Assembly (NCBI RefSeq): GCF_032884065.1
Contig: NC_088863.1
Coordinates: 59,462,628 to 59,526,627, forward strand
Length of the DNA: 64,000 nucleotides
From: Artemia franciscana
Taxonomy: Eukaryota; Arthropoda; Branchiopoda; Anostraca; Artemiidae
Reading direction: 5' to 3'
Below are positions 45,301 to 55,990 of this stretch, piece by piece (positions within the stretch are counted from its first letter, which is position 1; each line of letters starts with the position of its first letter). The notes beneath the pieces are model-generated. The model was not told the origin of the DNA. It did not search any database and saw nothing but the letters and a program-made list of their open reading frames with translations. The position numbers were made by a program, and so were the translations under genes.

Positions 45301-47052
45301 ATAACCGCATCAATGACGCGTGCGAAACGTCAACCCCAAGTCAAATTCGTGCATTGTTTGGCATCATTTTAGCAACTTGCTCTCCATCAGCTCCTACAGA
45401 GTTATGGGGAAAATATAAGTAAAAAATGTCCGAAGATATACTCCATCGAAAACAGTTAGAGACGTCAGATATGACCTTTGATTTTACATCAGAAATTTAT
45501 AACTACACTTTAGTTGTTATAGAAGATTTGTACGTACGTATGGCAAACAAACCTCTTCAGGATTTGGGAATGCCTTCACCTAACCGTATCGCTGCTGTTT
45601 CGACATGTGTAGAATTGGATCGTGAACAAAGTTACAGTACGAGTGATCTATTGTCGTATGTACAAAATAACATTTCCAAGTTAACGTCGGAACAAAAAGA
45701 CATTTATGATACGATAATGCATTGTGTCGATAACAACTTTGGAGAAATTTTCTTTTTGGATGCGCCAGGAGGTACTGGTAAAACGTTTGTGATAAAACTG
45801 ATTCTGGCATCAATTCGATCAAAAAATGATATAGCGTTGGCAATTGCGTCGTCCGGAATAGCCGCAACATAGCTGCCTGGTGGAAGAACTGCTCATTCCG
45901 CTTTGAAATTGCCTCTGAACTTGCATTCTACAGAAACTCCCACGTGCAATATTTCGAAATCATCTGGGATGGGTAAAGTATTGCAGCAATGCAAACTTAA
46001 TATTTGGGATGAGTGCACAATGGCACACAAAAAATCGCTCGAGGCTCTGGATCAATGCTTGAAAGATTTGCGAGGGAAGTCGAAACCCTTTGGCAGCACA
46101 TTAATATTGCTTGCGGGAGATTTCAGGCAAACATTACCTATAATACCTAGATCAACTCCTGCAGACGAAATAAATGCTTGCCTGAAAAATTCTAATTTAT
46201 GGGCACACGTAAAAACATTAAAATTAACTACAAATATGCGTGTCCGATTGCAAAACGATGACTCTGGTCAAACATTTTCAGATCAATTGCTGGCAATGGG
46301 AAACGGAAAGCTCCCAGTAGACTCAATTTCAGGACGTATACAACTACCTGCTGATTTCTGTAATTTTGTGACGTCCAAAAATGAATTGATTGAAAAAGTA
46401 TTTCCGAATATTCTAAAAAATTATAAAAATAATAAATGGCTAAGTGAAAGAGCGATTCTCGCACCCAAAAATATAGACGTCCACGAAATCAACAATATTG
46501 TTTTGACCAAGATTCGAGACCAGGCAGTCCTTTACAAGTCAGTCGACACAGTTTTGGAACCAAATGAAGCGGTTAATTATCCATCTGAATTTTTAAATTC
46601 CATAGATCTTTCAGGGTTTCCACCACACGTGCTACAACTAAAAATAGGCGTACCAATAATAGTTTTAAGAAATATAAACCCACCAAAGCTTTGCAATGGC
46701 ACTCGACTTGCCGTAAAAAAAAACAATGGAAAACCTAATAGAGGCCACAATCTTGACAAGGCCTTTTGAGGGTGAGGCTGTTCTTATTCCTCGCATTCCC
46801 ATGATTCCAACGGATCTGCCTTTTCAATTTAAAAGATTGCAATTCCCAATTCGATTAGCATTTGCAATCACCATTAACAAAGCTCAAGGTCAATCATTAG
46901 AAAAATGTGGTATAGATGTTAATACTGATTGTTTTTCCCATGGACAATTGTACGTTGCATGTTCGAGGGTCGGTAAACCTGACAATCTATTTATATGCAG
47001 CGACAATTGGACAGCGAAGAATGTTGTATATTCGCAAGTTTTACGCAGTTAA
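42340..47052 (+). pseudogene. Helitron RepHel protein (HUH Rep + Pif1-like helicase), broken
   Basis: First segment 42340-44988 (882 residues): basic 23-residue repeats (29-188), a zinc-finger-like Cys213-x2-Cys216...Cys229-Cys230, the Helitron N-terminal domain, Rep motif 1 (LLITFICN, about 575), the metal-binding HUH motif as His645-Ala-His647, and the two-tyrosine motif Tyr785-x3-Tyr789-x2-Lys. Then the frame breaks (an extra A near 44980, a second shift near 45115). Frame 3 continues 45120-46725 with stops at 45420 (TAA) and 45870 (TAG). It carries Walker A GGTGKT (about 45769), Walker B DECT, GDFRQTLPI and LTTNMR. A ninth A in a run at about 46716-46724 shifts frame again; motif V/VI ([18 protein letters not shown]) end at TAA 47050. 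Rep nicks and joins ssDNA; the helicase unwinds during rolling-circle transposition. Confidence 0.92.
42424..42900 (+). repeat. 69-bp in-frame tandem repeat coding a basic-acidic 23-residue unit
   Basis: Seven units of the pattern ADRESKKRKRAEESQEQQEIRLA-like (23 residues), varying between ADRES and AKRES forms and between EELPEQR and EESKEQQ forms. Strongly charged and helical. Similar expansions are common in Helitron N-termini, but the unit count differs between copies in general. Confidence 0.93.
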
Positions 47053-47565
47053 TTTGTATTTTGGAACCAAATGAAGCAGTTAATTATCCATCTGAATTTT
47101 TAAATTCCATAGATCCTTCAGGGTTTCCACCACACGTGCTACAACTAAAAATAGGCGTACCAATAATACTTTTAAGAAATATCAACCCACCAAAGCTTTG
47201 CAATGGCACGCGACTTGCCGTAAAAAAAACAATGGAAAACCTAATAGAGGCCACAATCTTGACAGGACCTTATGAGGGTGAGGCTGTTCTTATTCCTCGC
47301 ATTCCCATGATTCCAACGGATCTGCTTTTTCAATTTAAAAGATTGCAATTCCCAATTCGATTAGCATTTGCAACCACCATCAACAAAGCTCAAGGGCAAT
47401 CACTAGAAAAATGCGGTATAGATCTTAATACAGATTGCTTTACCAATGTACAATTGTATGTTGCATCTTTGAGGGTCAGTAAACCTGACAATCTATTTAT
47501 ACGCACAGACAATGGGACAGCGAAGACTGTTGTATATTCACAAGTTTTACGTAGTTAATTTGTAT
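46552..47565 (+). repeat. 507-bp tandem duplication of the helicase 3' end
   Basis: TTTTGGAACCAAATGAAGC.GTTAATTATCC starts at 46552 and again at 47059; both copies end in ACG(C/T)AGTTAATTTGTATT. They differ by about 5-6% by eye. The second copy keeps eight A in the run where the first has nine, so its frame is intact, but its motif VI is altered (VASLRV). Confidence 0.92.
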
Positions 47566-47569
47566 TGTA

Positions 47570-47889
47570 TCTATCTATCTATCTATCTATATAAAAACGA
47601 GTTGTGTGTATGCATGTTTGTTTGTTTGTAAAAAGAGCGTTTGCATATGACGTCATTATTAGTACATACGGCTTTGTATATGGACAGACAATGGGAAAGC
47701 CAAGAATGTTGTATATTCGCAATTTTTACGTAGTTTGAAACACATATATAAATCTATCTATATTCACAGGTGGGACACAGGGACACAACTACAATGGCGC
47801 GTAACTAATATGGCGCGTAACGACTTACGCGCGCGGGGGGGCTTTGGGGGGCGCGAAGCGCCTCACCAACTAGGTGTTGGGCTAGCTAG
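47570..47889 (+). mobile_element. Short non-autonomous Helitron sharing the 3' end (320 bp)
   Basis: A second canonical start: A at 47569, then TCTATCTATC...TATATAAAAACGAGTTGTGTG, a 5' end of a related but different subfamily. A worn helicase relic (47675-47735), the GGTGGGACAC block and the CTAG end follow. Either it inserted at the 3' side of the large Helitron, or the large copy ends by borrowing this terminus. Confidence 0.7.
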
Positions 47890-47906
47890 TATATATATAT
47901 CAGCTA

Positions 47907-47969
<63 letters not shown>
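47890..47969. repeat. (TA)n after the Helitron 3' end, with a stray CAGCTAG
   Basis: TATATATATAT, then CAGCTAGT (47901-47908), then about 60 bp of TA. CAGCTAG is the canonical last 7 bp of this Helitron family, so it may be the scar of another terminus. Confidence 0.85.
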
Positions 47970-47974
<5 letters not shown>

Positions 47975-48685
47975 TTCAACCGTAATACATCAAGTCGTCT
48001 TCAACCTAATTATGTCAATTTAACCCAATGTGGAATTCACATACCTAGGTAACATGAACTAATTTTGTGTCCCAAAATAAGGGTATTTAAATAATATATG
48101 GACGTACTCAAAAGAAAAAAAGAGGTACCAGAGAAAATTTTCTTATGTAATGAAAAAGGCAGTATCTTTTTTACAAATACATATTACAGCGATTTAACCA
48201 TCCCTGATCATGATTTGCTTTGGAGGCTGTAATCTGGCCCGGTAATTTTCGAAAAAAACAACTAAAAACTAAGTTTTTGAAGAAATTAGATGAAATAAAT
48301 AAAATCTGTTTGAATGTTTAATTTAGATAACTAAACTTTTTCAAACCATATGCCGTTAATATTTTTATTTATTTCTCTGATATTGAAATAGGGCTTCCTA
48401 GAAAATTGAGTGAATGTGACTTTTTTTTTATTTAATTACCAATTGTATTTTTGAAAAAAATACTTTGAACATATTTATGGCCATATTTAGGAGTATATGT
48501 ATGGAATATCTCACTAAAAAATACCAGTACCTGGGAAATATATTGAGTACTGTTTAAGATAGGAAATAGCCTTAGATCAAAATGGAGTAGACTCCTCTTA
48601 AACTGATACGACAAACAATGGAGTAATGATCGCCCTTTTTGCCACTTTCTTCTTAATCGCACTTTCTTCTTAAACCCAAGATTGA
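47970..48685. other. Unassigned DNA, possibly worn RT sequence
   Basis: On the minus strand it would follow the gypsy RT block at 48690-48800, but I cannot recognise the later RT motifs (FLDD-like) in it. Confidence 0.35.
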
Positions 48686-50290
48686 CAGAAATTTTGCAGA
48701 GCCTACTGATTCCGAAATTTCGTCAATTCTAAGCATTGGGTAGACATCTGGTCCTGAAATACTATTAATTTTCCTATAATCTACGCAAAATTGCATTGAG
48801 CCTTAATTACTGCTTAGTTAGTTAGTACTGCTGGTGCAGCGTATCCCGACTTAGATGGCTATATAACTCCCAAAAGTAGCATTCGGTTTGCTTTTTGTTT
48901 CCACATTTCTTGCCTTTTTACTTCTCGAGTTTGGTAAGGATCTTGCTTTACGGGCTTGTTATTTACACCGGGATTCCATGCACTACTTCATTCGTGTTAC
49001 CTATTTGGCCCGCATAAGATTGGCCAATTTTGTAAGCAGTCAGGTTAATTTGGCTTTTTGATCTTTACTTAAGTCTTTTGAAATTTATCAATGGTTTGTT
49101 TGAGCATTTTCACCTTTTTATTGGACCTAGCGGGATATTTTTTCATCATTGTCTGAAGTATGGTAATATTTTGGCAGGCTCTAATTTTCTCATTTTTGGT
49201 GTTTCTATTGTAATTCTGCTGATTAAATTTTCTGAGAAAATTTACATGGTAAACGTAATCATTTTTTCTAACGACGTCCAATTCTGCCATGTAATTTGTA
49301 TCGCCTACTCTCTATTTCACATTGTATGGTCCTTTTCACCTTATTTTTAGTTTGCTATTGCCCTCTGGTAGCAGAACGAAGACCTCGCCCTCTTATGGGA
49401 ATACGTGCAAGCGGACTGATTTGTTATACCATTTTTAGTTTTCTCCGCATATTCCCCCTCTGGGCCAGATTTGTAAGCTCTGCAATAGTTCTTTTAATTA
49501 TGTCGCGCAATGATATCAAGTGAGATACTAATGTATAGTTTTCATTTTATTATCTTCCCCGGACTCTTTAAAGACATCCAGTAGCCCTCTAAGGTGTGTC
49601 CCACACAGTAGTTCAAACGAGGAAAACCCTATGGCTGGATGTGGAGTTGCCCTATAAGGGAAAAGAACATAAGGGAGGAATTCATAGCAATTCTTTACCT
49701 CATATCTTACAAATTTCCGTTGAATACTAATTAACGTTACATTAATCTTTCCGTTACTCCATTGGAATAGAGTGTCAATACTTGCTTAATGCCCAATATA
49801 TCGTTAATTTTACGCAAATACGCTGATATAAAGATTTTACCACTATCTGTTAGTATTTCTTTTGGGACCCCATGTTGAGAGACAATGACAAATTCCTCAA
49901 CTACTCTGGGCGTGCATAGGAATAGCTTCAGGATATAGCTAAGCCAGGTCGTTCATATCTAGTATAAATATTTTTTTCAAATTAGACTTTGGAAGTGTCC
50001 GACCATATCTCGAAAGGTTTGTCAAATATAGTTATGTTTTCCATTGGTACCTTTTCTTTAGATGAAATACGATACTACTTGGCACCCATTAAATGTTTTG
50101 CAGGAATGGTCTATATCCCTTTTTAATAATTTCCACCAGAACTGATGTACATCTGTATCTTTAGCCGTTCAAAGCCTCCCATTGGGCGTGAATATGCTAA
50201 CCATTTCACCGCCTGTTTGAGGTCGTTTGGGACTAGAACTTACTTAGTGGTACTTATCTGTTAAAGCAATCCCACTCCAGAACTACGCTG
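48686..50290 (-). pseudogene. Ty3/gypsy-type pol remnant with integrase upstream of RT
   Basis: Reading the minus strand from 50290 down: a zinc-finger-like FWW.LLKRDI...CKT...CQ (about 50140), the integrase core with HGVPKEILTDSG (about 49870) and LGIKQV (about 49790), then the integrase C-terminus GDTNYMAELD and YHVNFLRKF (49210-49290). A linker LSKDQKAKLT..LLTKLA follows, then the RT N-terminus: PVKQDPYQTREV (about 48940), MLLLGVI.PS (about 48860), VDYRKINSISGPD.YPMLRID (about 48760) and AKFLSILGL (48690). Stops and shifts are numerous; nothing is functional. In ordinary Ty3/gypsy elements integrase follows RT; here it precedes it with a continuous linker, the order reported for Gmr1-like elements. 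Confidence 0.78.
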
Positions 50291-50395
50291 TGTAAAACTC
50301 GAGAACAAACCGGTTTCATCTGTCTGTAATTAAGACACAATTAGCTTACACTCAGTGAAAATCAAGTAGTGAGTGACAGATTACGTCAGACATAT

Positions 50396-50650
50396 ATAAT
50401 TTGGGCTATATATTTGCACATTATGGAGGGGGGAGGGTAAAGTATTTGGACAGCGTGAAGTTAGGAAACATTTCTTACTTCATAATATGCAGAATAATTG
50501 TAGCTAATACATTTTGCATGCAGACACGCTATACTTTACCTCCACCCCCTAATGTGAAAATATAAAGCCCAAATTTGTTTCTAAAGGATTTTATTTTCAT
50601 CATATTATGGTATTTTTATTAGGATCAGCCTAACTTCACTTCTTGAGTGG
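50396..50650. mobile_element. Foldback sequence related to the Merlin 3' region
   Basis: Inverted repeat: AATTTGGGCTATATATTTGCACATTA (50399 onward) versus TAATGTGAAAATATAAAGCCCAAATT (to 50575). The same TTTGGGCTATATATTTGCACATTA block occurs inside the Merlin element at 25953-25976. CCTAACTTCACTTCTTGAGTG (50628-50648) resembles the inner Merlin TIR. Probably a non-autonomous relative or a piece of one. Confidence 0.55.
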
Positions 50651-51160
50651 GTTCGCTATAACAGATAAGTGCCAACTAACTTTTGACACGGGAACTCTAC
50701 GGTGTTCCACCTCGTCCAGAATCCATAATTTCACCAACAGAAGTCTTTCATGTGGCAAGGTCATGTGCAATGGTTTCGACATGGTATTCAAATACTTAAG
50801 CATAACTCAAAAACGTGGAATAAATTTCCAAAACACAAAATCACAGAGGCTCAGTTTTTGATCACACAGGCTCGTTTACAGAAAGTAAACGAATCAAAAC
50901 CTGTAAATATTATATTAATAGATTAAATGGACAAAAATTACACAGCGGAGCCTCCTTGTGTCACAACACCTAATATCTACACTAAGTACTAGCTTCTCAA
51001 CACACAAATCCTCCTAATTTGTTAAAATGCAGTGCCCACACGGCAAATTAAACCGACAAATTCAGGTTTATCCCACCTTTCAAACAAAATAATGGACAAA
51101 TTTTGCCAATTTGCCGTCCAAGATAGTCTTATAATCCAAGATACTTAAAGATTATTTTCC
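50651..51160. other. Unassigned DNA
   Basis: No recognisable motif; ORF 50643-50861 has none. Confidence 0.4.
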
Positions 51161-51590
51161 ATAACCCGCTAAATCTACTCGCAAAATAATCTTAACTTTT
51201 ATTTTCTTAAATGCTTTATTACAGCCCTGTAGCGTTCAATTCAACATCGGGATATTCTATTCCTGTTATACCGATTCGACCGTAAACTAGATTCTGAATC
51301 GTTTCTATTATATTACCGTTTTGGATTGGGTAATTGCTTCTGTCAAATATCTCTGAAGCCTGTCCTAAGCCAGGATAAAAAGGGAGGGTTGGGCTGTGGG
51401 CTTGCGACCCACTACTGTAAAAAACCCTAAGCAACAAAAACATCCATTGAAAATAGCCTCGGATCTGATTATATTTTGATGACAACTGCATGCCACCGGA
51501 CGCTATTTTTGACAGCAAAAATTCCTTCAAATTTGGATCGTGGAACGTTCGAACAATGTCCCAGTTGTCCAAGACAGAACAAGTTTCAAA
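51160..51590 (-). other. Possible LTR remnant of the gypsy-type element
   Basis: On the minus strand it contains a CCTTTTTATCC TATA-like block, then TAATAAAGC and AAAATAAAAG polyadenylation-like signals about 150 bp later. It lies on the 5' side of the pol remnant in the right orientation. No second LTR copy was found, so this is a guess. The 134-codon minus ORF (51219-51623) starts in family A and has no protein motif. Confidence 0.25.
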
Positions 51591-51591
51591 C

Positions 51592-53265
51592 AGTTCGTGA
51601 TAACGAACTGTATTAAGGAGCAACCCGGCTCAATAGTAAACGAAACTCTAACAAAGAGAATTTGATACCAATAGATGTATCAAAATAATCGGATTTTTAT
51701 GCTGATTTTAAATATATAAGTTTCATCAAATTTAGTCTTACTCATCAAAAGTTACGAGCCAGAGAAAATTTGCCTTGTTTTGGAAAATAGGGGGAAACAC
51801 CCCCTAAAAGTCATACAATCTTAACGAAAATCACATCATCGCATTCAGCATATCAGAGAACCCTGCTGTAGAAGTTTCAAGCTCTTATCTACAAAAATGT
51901 GTTACTTCGTATTTTTTGCCAGAAGACCGATCACGGGTGCGTGTTTTTGTTTTTTTTTTCCAGGGGTGATCGTATCGACCACGTGGTCCTATAATGTCGC
52001 AAGAGAGCTCATTCTAACGGAAATTAAAGGTTCTATTGCCCTTTTTAAGTGACCAAAAAAATTGGAGGGCACCTAGGTCCCCCCCACGCTCATTTTTTCC
52101 CAAAGTCAACGGATCAAAATTTTGAGATAGCCATTTTGTTCAGCATAGTCGAAAAACATAATAGCTATGTCTTTGGGGCTGACTTACTCCCCCACAGTCC
52201 CCAGGGGAGGGACTGCAAGTTACAAACTTTGACCACCGTTTGCATGCAGTAATGATTATTTGGAAATGTACAGACCTTTTCAGGATGATTTTTTGGTTGG
52301 GCGGATTAGGGGAAGGTGCTATGTGGGAGGATCTTCCCTTGGAGGAATTTGTCATGGGAGAAGAGAAATTCCATGAAGGGGGCGCAGGATTTTCTAGCAA
52401 TATTTAAAAAAAAAACAATAAAAAAATAAATATGAAAAAGTTTTTTCAGCTGAAAGTAAGGACCAGCATTAAAACTTAAAACAAACAGAGCTTATTCCGC
52501 ATATGGGGGGTCCATCTATTTTTAATAGCTCGCTGTTTACGCTAAAGTAGTTTTAGTAATTTCAAATATTTATTCTACAGTCTTTGTGGTTCAGGGGTCA
52601 ATCTTAAAGAATTGGGACAAAATTAAAGTTTTAGTGTAAAGAGTGAGGTATTAATGAGGGGGAAAACCCCCTTATATAAATAATAAAACTATACGAATAT
52701 AGAAGTTTGTCACGTAAGTTAATGTGTAAGTTATGTATTTTTTTACTAATAAAAACGTTCGTTAAAAATTAAAAATTCTAGTTGCCGATTTAATTAACCG
52801 AAAAATTGGAGGTTTTAAAAACTAGGCCTCCTCTCCCACCCATTTTCTCAAAATCGTCAGATAAGAACTAAAAGATAGGCATTTAGCAAAAAAAAAATAT
52901 AATACGCAAATTTTGTTTTAATTAGTCATTTGCGGAGAGCCAAAATACAAACATGTATTAATTCAAAAACGTTCAGAAATTAAATATAAAAAAAAACACA
53001 TTTTTTTAACTGAAAGTAAGGAGCAACATTAAAACTTAAAACGAGCAGAAATTACTCCGTGTATGAAAGGGGCTGTTCCTCCCTCAACGTCCCGCTCTTT
53101 ACGCTAAAGTTATTTACTGTTTAATAGAGTAGAATCGAGAGAAAGAGTAAAACTTAGCGTAAATTGCGGGACGTTGATGGAGGAACAGCCCCTTTCATAC
53201 ACGGAGAATTTTCTGCTTGTTTTAAGTTTTAATGTCGCTCCTCAATTTCAGTTAAAAAGACTTTT
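51592..53265 (-). repeat. Family A repeat, copy A9 (full length, ~1.67 kb)
   Basis: Tail palindrome at 51593-51612 preceded by TTTCAA, all body landmarks, and the palindromic head at 53010-53250 (CCGCTCTTTACGCTAAAG / ACTTAGCGTAAATTGCGGG). Together with A6 it fixes the unit length. The ORF at 52049-52252 is in the same middle part as other chance ORFs. Confidence 0.9.
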
Positions 53266-53284
53266 TTTTATTTAATTGAAAGAA

Positions 53285-55990
53285 AAGATCCAGTACAATC
53301 ATAACATCCTCGCCCTGTCCGAGGCACGATGGCCGGGTTCAGGCGTCGAAAAGCTACCAAGCGGACACAGCATCACATTCAGTAGACTAGAGTCAAGGAG
53401 AGAAAACGGAGTTGTCGGTATGATGACGAGACAATCAGTCTATCCCTTTTAAAGTAGCAGTCAATTTCATCCAGAATTCTTACCGCTAGGTTTGCCAGAC
53501 AGCATGCAGAACAGTCTGCAAGCGCACCCACAAACCAAGAAAGCAACGATGCAAAGGAAGGATTCTACAGAACCCTGAAGTCTATTGCCAGTAATTACCT
53601 AGACATGACATAGCCCATTTTGTCAGTGATTTCAATGCCAAAATTGGTGACCACCGCGAATATTACCCCCAGTCTATGGGTTGCCATGGCCTCGGTAATC
53701 GGAATGAAAATGGGGAGCTTGTAATCGATTTTGTGCAATCAAATGACCTAGTTATTAGTTGAAGTTTGTTCCATAATCGAGATATCCACAAATATTCCCA
53801 GACCTCTCCAGATGGCGTCACCAGAAATCGGATTGCCCACTGCCTGCGCACTAGCCTCATGGACGCTCTTTCACATAGAGGAGCTGATGTAGGGTCAGAT
53901 CATAAACTGATGATTGTCGAGTTTAAAGTCGAACTGAGGAAAAATGTTAAACAAGCACTTTATCTAGACCCTCCTTCTGACTCGGATGAACTACTTCATT
54001 GCACAGTAAAAAAAGATTTCGTGATCGAACTTTCTAATGGATTTCACTATTGTATTCATTTATTTACTATTTACTAATTATTTAATTAGTATTTTATTTC
54101 ACTTTTTAGTTAGTGATAGAATAATTTTCCATGCCAGAAAATCCAGACCAAGAAGAACTATGGGAAGCCGCAAAAAAGTTCTTCCATTCGGCGGCGATAG
54201 AAATACTGGGGTACAAGAAACACCCTAAAAACCAATGGCTCTCTGACCGAACTTGGAACCTCATAAGGGAGAGCAGACTCATAAAACAAACTCTTATTTA
54301 AAGCCTAACATTGATCTTGAGAAACCCACGCTAACGCAATGCAGACAAAGCCGTAAAGAAGAGGGCAAGGAATGATCACCAAACCCTGATCGAGAATAAG
54401 CCCAAACTTGCTGAGGAAGCAGCCAAGAGAGGAGATTCTTGAGCCCTATATCAGTGACATTGTTGGAAAGAAGCGTACCGTCATCGGTCCAGTTCGGGAC
54501 CCATCTGGCATACTCGTGACCGAACCAGCAGCAGTGAATGAGTTATGGGCATCATCTTTCAAAAAACTCCGCAATAGGCCACCACCCGATGAGCCACCCG
54601 ACTTTCACGCAAAGCCATCCTTCTCCTGAGACATTAGTGGTGAAGCCACCAAGTGTTGTAGAAATTTAAATAGCTACCGAGAGAATGAACAATGGTAAAT
54701 CTCCAGAAGACCGTTTATCAGCAGAGATGATAATGGTCTCAAATACAGCATTAATAACATTCCGGACCACCCTCTTCGCTAAAATACGGGAAAAAGAAAA
54801 GGTACCACTTGAATGGAAGCGTAGCGTACTAATAAGCGAGTTCAAAAAGGGTGATCCCACTGTCCCACGAAACTGGCGAGGAATAAGCTTGTTTTCGGTC
54901 CCGGTAAACTACTGTCATATCATTCTGAAGAGGATCCGAAATGAGCTCTGAAAGCGCATAGGAGATGAACAATACGGGTTCTGCCCGAACCATTCTTGCA
55001 CCGATCTTAATTTATTTTGCGAGTCCTAACTGAAGAAAGTCGGAAATGATGCTCAAAGCTTTACATGATTTTTATAGACTTTGAGAAGGTCTTTGATTCT
55101 GTAGATCGGGCAAGTTTGTGGAAGATCCTTTTTTATTATAGGATCCTAAGTAAAACCATCGTAATTATCATAGCTCTTTACCAGGACAGCGAGAGCTGCA
55201 TCGAGACACCCGAAGGGTAAACCTGATACTTTCAAATTCTATCTGGCGTAAAACAAGCATGGGTACTGTAATCGTTACTTTCCATGATAGTCACCGACGT
55301 CATTCTCCACAACTCAGTTACCGACGGTATCAAAATTTCTGCCGAAGTAACAGTCAGTGACCTAGACTTTGCACATGAAATTACTATGCTACAACCGTGC
55401 AAGCAGCGTCTGCTTCTAAATAGGGTCAGCAAAAAAGCAAGCCAACTTGGCCTAAGAATAAATTCAAGAAAAACCGAAACGATGATAACTACTGATTCCC
55501 CACTTCATATCAGATTTGGAAATGAGGGAAATGAACAGATCATGGAATTCAGGTACCTTGGAAGCATTGTGAAGAATACGGGATCAACATCCAAAAAAAT
55601 AATGACCAGAATAGGCCAGGTGAACGCCACCTTCAATAGGCTCAAGTGAATGTGGAAGTCGAGAAATTACTTGACCCGCCTTAAATTACGCCTGTTCAAT
55701 AGCCACGTCATCCTTTACACACCCGATACCTGGAGTTTGAACCAAACAGGAAAAGAGAATCCTTGCATTCGGGAACAATCGTCTTAAAAAAATTTTTAAT
55801 ACTCACTGGTCAGACAGAATCACAAAAGAAAAAGTCCATAAACTTGCCAACCAGCCTCTGGAAACAGACATCATTAGAGCCCGGAGGTGGAGAGACTTGT
55901 GTCATGTCCTCCGAATGCAGGACAATCAGATCAGTGTCGTTACTAGCCAAAATTTTTCCGGGAGGAGAGAGCAAGAGATTTTACCGACTG
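53285..55990 (+). pseudogene. RTE-like non-LTR retrotransposon (endonuclease + RT), decayed
   Basis: Endonuclease part 53285-53950: LSEARWPGSG, then a G(D)FNAKIGD-like block (53628-53650), NENGELVIDF and SDHKLMIVEFKV. Reverse transcriptase part 54400-55700: LWASSFKKLRNRPPP, MNNGKSPED..SAEM, EKVPLEWKRSVLI..FKKGDP.VPRNWRGISL, FIDFEKVFDSVDR (about 55070-55110), then DLDFAHEIT where the catalytic motif should be xADD (55358-55385). The end has the WRRW..HVL-type block (55880-55910). Many stops and shifts, and loss of the second catalytic Asp pair, make it dead. Clade assignment (RTE-like) rests on motif spacing by eye. Confidence 0.8.

Larger units (their letters stand above)
42175..47889 (+). 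mobile_element. Near-complete autonomous-type Helitron (5.7 kb)
   Basis: The 5' end is TCTATATATATAAAAATAAG preceded by A. It then has GACGTCA-rich leader repeats, the Rep-helicase gene (42340-47052), a duplicated helicase 3' end, an embedded second Helitron start (47570), the GGTGGGACACAGGG block and GC palindromes, and ends in CTAG at 47886-47889 followed by T. The usual last hairpin (GGGTGGCGC..GCGCCACCC) is missing: sequence jumps from GGTGTTGGG to CTAGCTAG. The ends match the non-autonomous copies at 2.4 kb and 16.6-20.7 kb, so they belong to one family. Confidence 0.9.

Noticed and set aside
51219-51623. 134-codon minus ORF as a host gene or gag
   Set aside because: It begins inside family A and crosses its boundary; no zinc knuckle or other motif. 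Kept only as a weak LTR suggestion.
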